Positions 1 through 12,100 of a stretch of 64,000 nt of DNA are shown one piece after another. Position numbers and translations under genes: made by a program. Position 1 is the stretch's first letter. Every line of letters begins with the position of its first letter. The stretch is from Selaginella moellendorffii (Eukaryota > Streptophyta > Lycopodiopsida > Selaginellales > Selaginellaceae). The stretch covers positions 5,396,199 to 5,460,198 of the forward strand of contig NW_003314261.1 of NCBI RefSeq assembly GCF_000143415.4, in the 5' to 3' direction. The notes below the pieces were generated by a model that saw nothing but the letters and a program-made list of their open reading frames with translations, was not told the DNA's origin and did no database searches.

Positions 1-424
1 AGTAATTTCCCCAAAAAAATTAATATATTTAATTTTTAGTTTGAAAAGCTTAAATGATTGCAATCGTATTAACACTTAAAATATATTTAAAATTATTAAC
101 CCAATTTTAAAATGGTATTTTATTCACAAATATAAAATAATATTTTTTATATGTATTCTAAAAAACAATGAATAGATTCTCAGTAGTGGAGAAGGATGAT
201 ACGTCTCTGTCAATGGACATGAATCATATGATCAATCAATAGAGCTCCACTGCCACGATCGACAATGAAGAGAGAACAAGCTGGCATGAGGTCCATGTCC
301 TTTTCTCGGTCGTTCTCCATGTGGATCGACTTTCCTTTGCTGAATCCTCTGTCTCCACCGCGTTCTTAAATAGTGATCGCTCCCTGCACGATCGTTCCAC
401 CACGATCTTAAATGAGCGAGAGGA
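1..424. other. AT-rich flank, 3' of the receptor kinase gene
   Basis: The first ~180 bases are very AT-rich and carry no convincing coding signal. The stretch from about 180 to 424 is the 3' flank, probably including the 3' UTR, of the minus-strand receptor kinase that ends at 425. No RNA gene or repeat was recognised. Confidence 0.5.
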
Positions 425-3400
425 TCACTCGGGCGAATTGCAAATCGAGGAGTGTTGTTGTTGTTGTTGTTGTTGCTGGCAGCACGAGGTCTCCTTCCTG
501 CGGGGCATCGCCTCGGACAGCATTGTCACCACGTCGCGCATGGAGGGTCTCTCGCGGGGGAGTTTGCTCGTGCACAGCAGCGCAATCCGAAGCACCAAAA
601 CCATCTCTTCCTCCACCGATGACCCCGGGGCCGCGATGCTCGGGTCCAAGACGCTGTTCGAGACCTTGTGACTAGCCGGATTGTTGCTGGTGGTGTTGCA
701 CTGGAGGATCTTGTGACGAACCCACTCGACAATGTTGACGTTGTCTCCAAACTCGGGCTCCACGGGACGCTTGCCCGTGAGGAGCTCGAGGAGAACCACG
801 CCGAAGCTGTAGACGTCGCCCCTCTCGTCCACTCGCATCGTGTACGCATACTCTAGAAAAGGAGAGAACCAAAGGTTAGATTTCAGAAAACAATGCCTTG
901 TTTAGGCATTTGCTGCAAACATAGCAGTTCTCCAGTAAAACATTCAACAGGAGCAAACATCTTTACAACCAGAAAATATTTCAACAACACAAACATCTTT
1001 TACATGTATCCAACGCATGAATCTGGAAACGTCACAAACAAAACAATGTCCCGCTAGCAAACAATCATAGCAATCCATATACCCAAAGAGGGCATAGCAA
1101 GAAAACGAAGCATTTCTCCTTACCTGGAGGAATGTAGCCATACGATCCGGCAACGACGGACATGGGCTGATCGCTACACTCGACAAGCTTGGCTACCCCA
1201 AAGTCCGCCACCCGAGCCTCCATATCTGCATCGAGCAAGATGTTACTCGACTTCACGTCCCGGTGGACGATCTGCGGGAAGCAGTCATGGTGGAGGTAGC
1301 ACAGCCCCTGTGCGATGCCCACCGCCACCTTGTACCGCGCGACCCAGTCCGCCAGCACGCTCCCGGCCTTCCCATGCAGCGCGTCACTCAGGCTCCCATT
1401 GGGCATGTACTCGTAGATGAGGAGGCTCGTGTCCCCGTTGGAGCAGTAGCCGAGCAGCCGGACGATGTTGCGGTGCCGGATGCCGCCCAGGAGGTTCACC
1501 TCGGCCAGGAAGCCGCGCTGTACGTGGCCGGCGGTATCCTTCCTCGCGCTCGTGTTGAGCTTCTTTACCGCCAGGACCTCGCCGTTCTTCATCTCGGCCT
1601 TGTACACGGTCCCGGCGGCGCCCTTGCCGACGACGTTGCTGTCCGTGAGGCACTCGAGCACGTCGAAGGAAGTGTAGCCCAGCCGTTGGAACGCCGTGAG
1701 CTTCCACTCCAAGAGATTGAGATGGAGGTCGTGATCGCCTCCTTGCTTCTGCTGCTGCTGCTGCTTGATCGTGGCGATGGTGCCGCAGATCCACCGCCAG
1801 GAGATCGCCAAGACGCCCACGCTCGTCGCCACCACCAGCGCGATGATCCAGCCCAGCGTCTTCCCGTTGAGCCGGCTGTCCGGCCCCGGGGCGGCGGAGT
1901 CCGAGAAGAAGTCCGAGCCGCCGGCAGTACATGGCCGTTTCTCGGACAGTATACCGCCGCACAGCCCCGGGTTGCCCGAGAAGGAGCTCGGGTTCTCCGT
2001 CCGGAAGATGCCCAGCGTGGGCATCTGGCCTGAGAGCTCGTTCTGGGACACATTGAAGCTCTCCAGAGTGTCCGATTCCTCGAGCACGCGAGGGATCGCG
2101 CCCGTTAGCTGATTCCGCGAGAGATCCACCGTAGCCAGCACTGGAAGCTCTGCTATGGCACGCGGTATCTCCCCTGACAGCCGGTTACCGCTTAGGTCCA
2201 CCGCAATCATCCTCTTGCAACCCGCGATCTCCTCCGGGATCGTCCCGGATAGGGCGTTGTCCGAGAGATCGAGCTTCTGCAAGCTCATGGCCTCGCCGAT
2301 ACCGCGCGGTATGACGCCGGACAGCCCGTTGCCGGCGAGGAAGAGCTCCTGGAGCTGCGGTACTGTGAAGAGCCGCGGCGGTATACCGCCCGAGAGCCGG
2401 TTACCCGAGAGGTCGATCGAGGAGAGCTGCGGCGCGTCGGCGAGGGCGTCTGGGATCTCACCCGAGAGGAGATTGTCCGCGAGCTCGAGCTTGTTGAGGC
2501 CGCGCATGGATCCAAACTCGCGCGGCACGGGGCCGGAGAGGCGGTTCTCGTGGAGCCGGACGCGCACGAGCTGCGAGCAATTGGAGAGATCCGGGATGGA
2601 GCCCGTGAGGCGATTCGCGAAGAACTCGAGCTTGACGAGCGATCCGCCGCGGCAGATCCAGTCGGGGATGGGGCCGGAGAGGCGATTGGAGGAAGCATCG
2701 ATCCAGACGAGGCCTGGCGAGGATCCCAGCCCCGGCGGCAGCGATCCCGTGAAAGAGTTCGTGAAGATCTTGAGCACCTGGAGGCTGGGGAGCTCGCCGA
2801 TGAATCGCGGCAGTGGGCCGGAGAGATCGTTGATCATGAGGTTGAGCAGCGTGAGGCGGTGGAGCGCCGCGAAGGAATCGGGGATTGGCCCGGAGAGGCT
2901 GTTGTTGCTAAGATCCAGGGACATGAGCTCGCCCATGGCGCCCATGGAGGAGGGCAAAGGTCCCGAGAGCCTGTTCTGGAAGAGGAAGGTCGTGTTGCAA
3001 CGCGAGAGATTGCCGATGCTGGGAGGGATCGCGCCGGAGAGATTGCATCGTTCCAGGCTGAGGTAGCGGAGCTCGCCAAGATCGCCGATGGAGTCCGGGA
3101 TCCTGCCCGAGAGGAAGGGATTGTAGCTCAGCTGGAGTACCTGGAGCGCCGAGAGCTTGCCGATGGAGGCCGGGATCTCGCCCGTGAGGACATTGCCCGA
3201 GAGGCGGAGCAATCGCAGGGATTGCAAGGCCGTGAGCTCGCTAGGGATCGCGCCATCGAAGTAGCTCCCGCCGAGATCCAGGTGCTCCAGCGCGCTCGCG
3301 CCGCCGAGATCCGGGGGGATCGCGCCCGAGAAATTGTTGTTGTAGGCGCGGAGGAATCGCAGGCGCGGCAGCGATCCAAGCCCTGGCGGGAGCTCGCCCG

Positions 3401-3821
3401 AGAAGAGATTGACGGCGATGTCCAGCACGGTGAGATTGGAGAGCTCGGCGATGGCGGGGGGCAAGGGACCCGAGAGGGCGTTGTCCGAGAGATTGAGGAA
3501 GGAGAGGGAGGAGAGGCGGCCGAGGTGGGAGGAGAGCGATCCGGAGAGGTTCTTGGAGTGGAGATCGAGCGAGGTCACGGGGCCGGCGGCGGTGGAGCAA
3601 GTGACGCCGCTCCATTGGCAGTGGCTGGCGGCGGCGCCGCTAGAGGGATCCGACCACCAGTCTTGGAGGAGCTTGGCCGGGTCCATGGATTCCGCCAGGG
3701 ACTTGAGGATGGAGGCCTCGTCGGTTGGATCGTCCGCGCGCGCTGCCAGGAGGAGGATCGAGAATGCCATCGCCAAGAGCACATTGCCTGGGATGTCATT
3801 CTTCTTCTTCTTCTTCTCCAT
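425..3821 (-). CDS. LRR receptor-like kinase, subfamily XI (TDR/PXY-like)
   Basis: Two exons: 3821-1124 and 852-425, joined in phase so that the activation segment reads [24 protein letters not shown]. The product is about 1041 aa. The ATG at 3821 is chosen because it precedes a Lys-rich n-region and a hydrophobic signal peptide (LLAMAFSILLLAARA); the longer open frame upstream begins only with GTG. Order: signal peptide, N-terminal LRR cap with a CxWxGVxC motif, about twenty LRRs rich in LSGxIP, a Cys-containing cap, one transmembrane helix (IIALVVATSVGVLAI), a juxtamembrane Gln run, then the kinase. The kinase has GKGAAGTVY, AVKKL, HRDVKSSNILL (an RD kinase) and DFGVAKL. VEPEFGD in the C-lobe resembles the TDR/PXY branch, whose members perceive CLE-type peptides at the plasma membrane. 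The exact ligand is inference. The C-tail ends in a second Gln run. The intron (853-1123) lies in the codon before Glu of the APE-like motif, a position typical of this subfamily. Confidence 0.93.
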
Positions 3822-6333
3822 AGCTATGATGTTGTTTCCTTGCTCTAAGATCACTTGCTAGAAATTCTTGGAGTGGAAGATCTCTTCTCTAGCTATAAGC
3901 TGCTAGCTATAGCTCATGCTCTTCTCCTTGATTTCATAGATCACTAGGGAACTTTTGGAAGAGATTTCCTTAGAATCTATGAACATCTGTGAGGTGATGT
4001 TGTGAGGATTTATTCTTGCACTCAACTTGGTGGATCTTCCAGCAGCTGCATTTCAAGAGATTTTGAGAAGGCTATTCCAACTTTGCTGGGAGCAGAAGTT
4101 TAATCTATCTATTATGCCTGCCTATCCTGTTCTTGTGGATCATGAGCCAAAAATTCTCTTTAGGCTACCTAGCTCATGCTGCTGCTACACTACTTCTTCC
4201 ATTCTATACTATGTTCTTCCTTTCCAAATAAAACTATTACTTTGTTTGGTAGCCTTGGGCCAGCAAGTTGCTAGGCTCAGTTCTTTTCAATTTTAAAAAT
4301 TTGGATTACTTGTTTCTGTAATCTGGAATCCAAGTGTCTGAAAAAACACTTCTTGATCAACTCAAGAACTCAATATTTCAGATATGAACATTTGCTGATC
4401 CACTCAAGAACTTCAGATTTCTAATTGGAAATCAAGTCTTGTAAAGCCTCTTCTCTCTCTTCACAGCACAATCTCCCAGATGCCATGACAAGTCATTCGA
4501 ATAAAATCTAAACAATTATTTGTACTAATCACCACACAGTCAACCTGGGAAGTGAGACTATGGGTTAAACAAATGTAAAGCCATTGCCTCGTTAATCCCG
4601 TATGATCCCACACGAGCGCACGAGGACAAACAAAAAGAATCGCAGGCCAGCGTAGTTTAATCGTATTACAAAACAATTGGCTTGATCTCGCCATTTATTC
4701 TAGAAAATTGAGAGGTTCCGTATACCATGTAACGATGATCTTCTTCTTGGCTTATAGAAAACTCGTTTTATGCTTCCCTTTGGTGTTTGCGATGGAGGAA
4801 TGAGAGCTCCAGAAATCTTGGCATGATCTCCGTTAAGATATTCCATTCGGTCCCTGCTTCCCGTTTGTTTTGAGCTTTCACTCCGAATAGAGCCCACCGT
4901 CGCTTTGGATTGGGCTTTGTTTTGGCTGATCGATACACAGGAGCGCAGCGCACAGATCAGATCGCAAACTTCGACGAGAAAAGGAGAGCGATGTGGCTGG
5001 CTAGCTGGCGAGCTGTTCAGGCTCATCACACCACTGCTGGCCATTATCATCGCACCTCTCTACTGCCTTTCGCTGAAATCGAGAGCAAAGAATGGGAGCA
5101 GAGTGAGAGAGTGTGCGTTGAAATAAGAAAGAAAAACAAAGAAACCATACCTTTGAACACTCCCCGAAATCACCAAAGCGCCTGAGTACAACACAATCAA
5201 TGTCTTTGTCTCGAATCGATAATTGACTTTACTTTGTTGATCGATCACACCTGAAAACAACGGCTTAGTGCCGGTGGTCCTGCCTGTGTTAGACAACTTA
5301 AATCGGGCCAGCACTTACTTCCTGTTTTCTATCTTTTGTTAGCGATGAATAGTCACAGCAGCTCACAGCAGCAGCAGCAGCAGAAGCAGTGTTGTTTGCA
5401 TCGCCACCATTTGTTTATTGTTTCTCTTGGTACTTTGTCATTCTTCGGAAATGGACGAAACGACTTGGCAGCGAGCGCCGAGAGAGAGGCCCCTCCATTT
5501 CTTTAATGTTGGAGATGAAATGCATGAATCATTCGCGGTGAGGTAGCTGTCGCATTCCCCACCACCTTCGGATGGTTTTATCTTGTCCCATATTTGCGAG
5601 GATTCGCCCGCAACGGCATCCGGATGGCTGGCATGGCATCTCAAGCTCATAGCTTTTTCGTTGTTTCGTAGCTCGCTCGCTCCACCCAAAAGATGAATTG
5701 CCTGCGCGGTAGAAGAGTGTCAGACCACAAGGATGACAGCAAACGCGACACAAGCATGCGATGGAACTCATCTCTGTCTCGTTGTAAGTTAGCGCTGTCC
5801 TGCGGCGAAGATTCGACCAATCAAGCGCGAGCTACTTACTGCCTCGGCCTTTACCGAATCCGCCAAGTAGTCCGCTGGGAGTGAAACTCCTCTCCGTCGT
5901 CACTCACTCATGAGAAGGCAGTGAGCTTAGAACAAAGAGAAAAGATAGAAAGTGCTACTTACTTGACAGCTGCGTTAATAGCTTGTATAGCCACGGAATC
6001 GAAGATCTTTCTGACACAAAAGAGGGCGCAAAAAAAAAAAAGAAAAAAAAATCAGAAAGAGAGGAGCGAAAAGACTCGTGAAAACAAAAGATGCACTGGA
6101 AAAAGCAACACGGATGGATGGCTCAAGTCGGTGGTGCTGGTAGCTCTCCTCACTCTGCGAGGGTTTCTATCTTAAATTCGTGCAAGCCAGGCTAGTAGAG
6201 ATCCAAGAGAGCTGCCAAAGTAGCTTTCAGTCAGTGGAATACGACGTAAAGATAAGGATACACCGTGCGCATCGCAGCTAGGCCAGGCCACTGTAACTTG
6301 TAAGTATAAGGCCATTAGCTTAGCGTTGCCACG
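3822..6333. other. Intergenic region with unassigned minus-strand candidate exons
   Basis: The first ~700 bp is the presumed 5' flank of the receptor kinase. No complete gene could be assembled between about 4.4 and 6.3 kb. Two small minus-strand segments look exon-like. 6010-5963 (acceptor CAG, donor GTAAGT) would encode KIFDSVAIQAINAAV. 5874-5840 follows in compatible phase and would encode GLLGGFGKGRG. A minus-strand open frame at 5050-4700 ends in a basic tail (KRVFYKPRRRSS). No start exon or family was recognised. A short CAG run lies near 5371. Confidence 0.3.
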
Positions 6334-7130
6334 CTACCAAACTTTGTTTGCAATGACGAGCCTGATGATCTCTTTTAACGTTTCCTGCACAGAATGAAAT
6401 AAATACCAGTGTCCAAGAAGTAGTAGAGCATAGATGTACCTGGGAGTGATCTTTCAATCCAAGAGACAAAACCAATGACCGCGAAGAGCCAGAGTTGCTG
6501 CCAAGAGGATTAAGATTGCTAGCATTAACACAGACTGCACAGGGAACTATGGAGATCGTTATGTACCTTATGAGCTCTATAAGCTGTCGAGCACATGCAA
6601 CCAGTAGAGGCTGCAAGCAATGCAGAAGCTGAGTTCTAGAAAGAATTATGAGCTTCTGTACCTCATCTCGCCGGCCCATGAGAACGTTCACGCTGTAAGA
6701 GAGCTCCCCGCATTCGCCTTCCTCCTTCCTGCGTGGAAATATGAGAATATCAGACTGCGTGCACTGAAAGATCCAGAAAGCATGTCGGACGCTGTAGAAG
6801 CATCAGTAATTGAATCCTAGAATATAAGGCACGGCCAGAGAGGAACACGTACCTGGCTTGTAAGATCGTGCCCATTCTTCCAATTTGCGTCGCAAGGACC
6901 TGAGCAAGAAGGTTTATATCTTTCTTTTCTCCAGAGCCAAAGTTTAATGGTCGAGCTTACCATGATATGGTCGTCATAGCCACTTAGCACGAAATGCGTC
7001 TCGCAACCCTGTCAAGCACAAAGACTCTCAGTAGAAGAAAGAACTGGAAAAAAACCAAGCTGGGCAGCGAGAGATTTACCTGGACAGTGGAAGAGAACTG
7101 TGCCGTCGAGACAGGGAAGCGACTCGCCAT
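6334..7130 (-). CDS. Proteasome assembly chaperone 3 (PSMG3/PAC3)
   Basis: Seven small exons in continuous phase: 7130-7080, 7008-6961, 6899-6853, 6728-6662, 6610-6567, 6497-6440 and 6384-6334. They give 121 aa. Recognisable blocks are THFVLSGYDDHIMVLATQIG, RMGTILQARKE, LLVACARQLIEL and SLVLSLGLKDHSQ, ending in VIANKVW. Length and layout match the PAC3 family (human about 122 aa, also ending in Trp), including the conserved Q-x-G-x-x-GT strand. PAC3 works with PAC4 as a chaperone that orders alpha subunits early in 20S proteasome core assembly in the cytosol or nucleus. Introns are 60-125 bp. The ATG at 7130 lies only 36 bp past the stop of the PPR gene upstream on the same strand, so the 5' leader must be extremely short or must lie inside the PPR transcript. 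No single open frame covers this gene, so it is easy to miss. Confidence 0.92.
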
Positions 7131-7166
7131 TGTCGAAAATGTAGAACCCTAGACCCCCGCTGTGAC

Positions 7167-9029
7167 TTACTTCGTATACATGTTGGCCAGCAACACGTAT
7201 CCAGCAGTGTTCGTGGGACTTCCACGGAAAAGTTCCTGGACAGCACCAGGAGCCCTCGCCAAGTCGCTGTGAATCCCACACGACGCGAGGAACGCTGTAG
7301 CATCCGGCACGAACGGCATACTCCCAACCAGTTCTTCCGCGTCTCCGAGCTTCCCGACTCGGCCAAGTATGTCGATCATGCAGCTGAAGTGATCCTTGCT
7401 GGGTTTCACGCCGTGATCTACCACCATGGATTCGAAGCAAGCGTAGGCTTTCTCCAAGCTTCCGGCGTGGCTGAATCCCAGGAGGATGCATATGAAGCAG
7501 ATCTTGTCCAGTGTCATGCCTTCCACTTGCATCGCTCGGAAGATCTCGAGAGCTCGATCGACGTGCCCGTTGCGAGCGAATGCCACGAGAAGAGCGGTCC
7601 ATGAGACGTCGTCCTGGAGCGGCATCTCGGCGAAGAGAGAGCTCGCTTCGTCCATATGCCCGTTGTGAGCGAGCACTCCCAGCATGGTCGTCCAGGAGAT
7701 CTCGTCCCGGAGAGGCATCACGAAGAACAAGCTCCGGCACTCCTCCAGACTCCCAGTCGACGCCAGCGCCGCGAGCATTGCAGTCCAGGACACGACGTCC
7801 CTCACTCCTATCCGATCAAAGAGAGCTTTTGCTTCCTCCGGTTGCCCGTTCTGGCCAAAGGCGAGCAGCATCGTGTTCCATGACACCAAGTTCTGCGAGG
7901 GCATCGCGTCGAAGATCTCCCTGGCCTGTTCCAAGAGTCCCTGCTCTGCGAACGCTCTCAGCATCGAGTTCCACGATATCAAGTTCCTGGCTTCCATCCT
8001 GTCGAACACCTCCTTGGTCTTCTCCAGATGCCCGTTCTGGGCGTAGCAGCCGAGAAGAGTGTTCCACGAGACGAGGTTCCTCCACGGCATCTGGTCGAAG
8101 ATCTCCTGTGCTTGCTCCACCAAACCATTCTGGGCATAGCCCAGGAGCATTGCGTTCCTGGCAGCGATGTCCTGGACGGGCATAGCATCGAACAAGCTCC
8201 TGGCTTTCTCGATCAATCCCGCCGCTGCATAGGCCCCCAGCATCGTCGTCCACGAGACGACGTCCTGGAAGGGCATTCGATCGAACAAGAACACCGCGTC
8301 TTCCAAGCTTCCAGCCTCGGAGAATGCCCCCAAGAGCGTCGTCCACGAGACAACGTCCCGCTCTGGCATCCAGGAGAACACCCTCTGGGCATCCTCGAGC
8401 AGCCCATTTTGCGCGAAAATCCCCAGCATCGCGTTCCAGGTGACGAGATTGTGCATCGGCATTGCGTAGAACACGTTCTTGGCACGAGAGAGATCGCCGC
8501 TTTGGGCAAATGCCGCGATCATGGCGTTCCAGGAGATGATATCCGGATCCGGCATCCTGTCGAAGATGGCCTTGGCGGAATCGAGAAGGCCGTGCTTGGC
8601 GAAGGCGCTGCACATCGCATTCCAGGAGATGGAATTGGGGCTTGGCATCCTGTCAAACGCCGCCTTGGCCTGGGGAAGATTGCCGCTCTCGGAGAAGGCG
8701 CCGATCATGGCCGTGCACGCCACCACATCCGGCTCCGGCATCTGCTCGAAGAATCGCGCGGCGTCGGCCAGGGATCTGTTGCGGATGCATGCCAGGATCA
8801 CGAGACGCCAGGAGAAATCGTTCTTGCCTGGGGTTGCGAAGAACACCGCCTTGGCCTCCTCCAGGCATCCGCAGCTCCCATATTTCTCGACCAAAAGATT
8901 GCAGAGGTAGACGCTAGATGATCGCAGCGATTCCGCCACAGAGATCACCCGGGGATGGATGATTCTCAGCTCGGCCGCGCTCCGGCACGCCTTGATCAGC
9001 CCCACGCATTCCTCCAGCGCGGAGGCCAT
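7167..9029 (-). CDS. Intronless PPR protein with C-terminal E-like motif
   Basis: A single exon of 620 aa starting MASALEECVGLI at an ATG. After about 70 residues it becomes an array of ~31-aa pentatricopeptide motifs with the repeated core DVVSWTTMLGAFSEAGSLEDA and joints F-D-x-M-P, typical of short S-type PPRs. The last motifs are followed by LEKAYACFESMV, then a degenerate E-type tail ending YVLLANMYTK. PPR proteins bind organellar RNA one base per repeat; E-tailed PLS-class members usually act in C-to-U editing. There is no DYW domain, so a deaminase would have to come from a partner. The stop codon lies inside a perfect splice-donor-like string (GAAGTAAGT), so a spliced C-terminal extension is possible in principle, but the PAC3 gene starts only 36 bp further on. 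No targeting peptide is obvious. Confidence 0.9.
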   Translation of the reverse strand: MASALEECVGLIKACRSAAELRIIHPRVISVAESLRSSSVYLCNLLVEKYGSCGCLEEAKAVFFATPGKNDFSWRLVILACIRNRSLADAARFFEQMPEPDVVACTAMIGAFSESGNLPQAKAAFDRMPSPNSISWNAMCSAFAKHGLLDSAKAIFDRMPDPDIISWNAMIAAFAQSGDLSRAKNVFYAMPMHNLVTWNAMLGIFAQNGLLEDAQRVFSWMPERDVVSWTTLLGAFSEAGSLEDAVFLFDRMPFQDVVSWTTMLGAYAAAGLIEKARSLFDAMPVQDIAARNAMLLGYAQNGLVEQAQEIFDQMPWRNLVSWNTLLGCYAQNGHLEKTKEVFDRMEARNLISWNSMLRAFAEQGLLEQAREIFDAMPSQNLVSWNTMLLAFGQNGQPEEAKALFDRIGVRDVVSWTAMLAALASTGSLEECRSLFFVMPLRDEISWTTMLGVLAHNGHMDEASSLFAEMPLQDDVSWTALLVAFARNGHVDRALEIFRAMQVEGMTLDKICFICILLGFSHAGSLEKAYACFESMVVDHGVKPSKDHFSCMIDILGRVGKLGDAEELVGSMPFVPDATAFLASCGIHSDLARAPGAVQELFRGSPTNTAGYVLLANMYTK

Positions 9030-9150
9030 CCGCAGAGCCCTAAACCTAGGTGCGCTACTCGCCCGCCAAAATTCCGAATATCCTCACAGTTTAAAAAGAC
9101 CGCCAAATTAAAAAAACCGAATATCCTCGCGATTTAAAATTTTGTGACTT

Positions 9151-12100
9151 TTACACGGCCTTCTTCCTCTCTTGTAGAGTCCTAAAGGTGAGCGCCTCTC
9201 CTATGGGCGGCAATACGTTGGGAACGTCGGCGCACTTCCCCAAATTGCTAAGCTTTAGGTGGCTCTTGACGACACTGGTGGAGTTTTGCTTGGATTGCTT
9301 GAAAGATCTGTGAGGAGTTTCGGAGCTCTTCATCGATCTACAAGGAAGAAGTAGAGAAAAGGGAAAGATCGATTCGGGAGTGTAAAAATCTCACGACTAG
9401 AATCCCTGCGTACCTTCTCTTACTCGTGTCCTGATTGGAAGGCTGTAAAGGAAGCCTGTTTGCGGACGTTGGTACCTAGAGATTCTTCTCACTGTTAGAG
9501 ACGGATGCTAGAGAAAAGCACGACACTCTACCTCAAGAATCCATGCGTGTTGTAGGAGATCGTCCGGAGTCATTCGCTGGTTTCTATCCCAACGCAGGCA
9601 GCATTCCAAAAAGTTGATAAAGAGTGGGTTGTTGCACCGAAGTGCCGTCGAGAGGTTCTTGGTTCCAGGCCAGTACTTCTTTCCCCAAGAGTTGGGAACT
9701 ATCCTCGGGTGATTGCTGCTATCTGGTGTTGAAGTTGATTACCAAACTTGTCTGACGAAAGTTGCGTGAGCTTACCGAAAAACATTTTTTTTCGCGTCGC
9801 ATTCTCCAATAAAAAGTCTGGTGGTGTCCCAAGAATCTCCATCATACAAGCTAGCTGCTCCACTTCGTTTTCTCCCGGAAATAATGGACATCCTGCGAAC
9901 AGCGGATCAATCAATATCAGACACTTGAACACGGATGTATGGTGCGACTCACCAGAGCATAGTTCAGCTAGGATGCAACCAAAGCTCCAAACGTCAATCA
10001 TGACATCGTAAGGTAGGCCTGCATAACATTTCCATCGCGGTGGAATCAAATTATTGGGGAATTTCTTTTCTTGAGAACGTACCGAGGATGACTTCTGGGG
10101 ACCGATAGAAACGGCTCTGGATGTATGTATAAACTGCAAGCGAAGGTTTGGGTTGGATGAGATTCCACCGGAAATCTTAAAAGGATCTTACTCTTCTCAT
10201 GTTCGAAGCAACTGGATCCAAAGTCGATCACTTTGATCTTTGAGGACGAAGGATGGTGTAGGAGAATGTTCTCGGGCTTCAAGTCACAATGGATAACGTG
10301 CAGCTTCCGCAAGAACTTGAGTGCCTGTAGAACCTGGATGGCAATGTCCCTGATCACCGCCATGCTTATCCCCTGGAAGTTGTTCTTCTTGATCAAGTCG
10401 TACAAGCTGATATCGTGAAGCTCGAAGGTGATGCACAAATGACCTCGAAAGTAGAAGCTCTCATGGATGGTTACGATGTTATAGTTGGCAGATTCTTCTG
10501 TAGCCTGCAAAGACCTTTCATAAACAATTACATTTCAGACAGTACTTTTCCTTGTGATGAATATGAAATTAAGTTCCAGCCTGTGCAATAAAGAATTAGT
10601 TTCAAAATGGAAGCAGGTTTTCCAAGTACCTTGTCGCGGAGGTGCTCCAGAATCTTGACTTCAATCAACGCTTGCTGATGAAACCTTTTCTTGTTGCGAA
10701 TGACTTTCACGGCTCTCAGTGATTTGAGCTTGTGATCAATGCACTTCAACACTTGACCAAAGCTACCCTTCCCCAAAATACCCACTATTTCATACCGATA
10801 AGCTAGATGATCGCGTTCAACAATAAGGTAATCTCCTCTGTCATCGTCATATCCTAGAATTGCAGGACATGATCAGATCAGAAGTGTAAAACTATCTGCA
10901 ATAACACTCACCGTAGTTACAATTGCCAGGCGTGCTCGACGTTTGTATTTTGTGTGAGTTGGCCCCGATAAAAAAGACTTCTTGGTACGGAAGAATCTCT
11001 TGGTGCTCATACTCGCTCATATGACTAGAGCATTGCTTCAGCACAACTGTCGTGATCGCCGACGTGAGTATCGTGTCAAAGATATAAAGCTTTCACTCAC
11101 TTTCTGGTGTTGCAAGTACACCAGGTGGAAGAGACGGGAAAGTTGGAGCATCTGTCTTCTGGCAGAACATATGGTAGAGTCGGATCAGAAGCTTATCTTT
11201 TAGCATCGTCCCGGAAAAGGAAAATCCAGTTTTGGCTTACCTTTCTTCTCTGATAGCTACTTAAGGTTCTGCGGCTCCTATCTGCAACGGCTAGTCTTGG
11301 ATTTTGCTCGGAAGATATCTGAAACAGCGAAGCGACGGAAAACGTGAGCACGCTCAAAACAAGGCGTCTGGGAAGAAGAAAGACTTACAGCGTTCGCAAG
11401 CCTGGCTGTCTGAACGCATTCAACAGGATTGCCACCAAAGCCTGCACGGTGTCACTGTAACTCTGTCAGCTCGAAGAGAACAATCTCCGGCCTGGAAAAC
11501 GTACCAAGAGGAACAGCACTTGAATGCTTGTCCACCGGCAGCTTCAAAGACTTCACTTTGACGCAATCTGCCCGATCCTTTGAAACAGCTCCATGACTTC
11601 CCTGTGAATTATAGTCCTCGTGAAGCCTGCATGCCTTCTAAACTTGAAGCCATGAGGCCATTAGAAAACGAAAAGGAAATTACCTGTAACTATCGCTCAT
11701 CTTGGCCGCATCCTCTTGAGAATGTTTCTCATCTTTCAAGTTGAGGTAGTGGAGGTTCCCGTGGAACTTAGCCGCCACGGAAGGATAGCTATCCTGGTTC
11801 GTCCTCGCCGTGACGGAGAACGGATCCTTCGTCAAATGCAGCGAGAGCTTTCTGGCTTCCCAATCCGGCTTGCTCACCTTGGCCAGTGCCTCCTCCAGAG
11901 AACTCACCAAGCGCAGCGACAGCTTCTTAGCTTGCAAAGTCGACTCCGACTTCTTAGTTTTGGCATTGTCCACCTCCGAGTTTAATCCACCGCTCAACCT
12001 CGACTCGGATGGCTCCCTGTCATTGTTGTTCTGAAAGTTCCTGGTCGTCATACTCCCGTTCTTCACCGCGTAGCTATCCCCATTAAACTTCCTATCGCTG

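Noticed and set aside
1263-2033. Plus-strand frame (256 aa) opposite the kinase domain
   Set aside because: It is antisense to well-conserved kinase motifs; a shadow frame caused by third-position GC.
2550-3848. Long plus-strand frame (432 aa) opposite the receptor kinase LRRs
   Set aside because: It mirrors the repetitive, GC-rich LRR codons of the true gene, is full of Glu/Arg repeats and resembles no protein.
8028-8921. Plus-strand frame (297 aa) opposite the first PPR gene
   Set aside because: Its periodicity only reflects the PPR repeat on the other strand.
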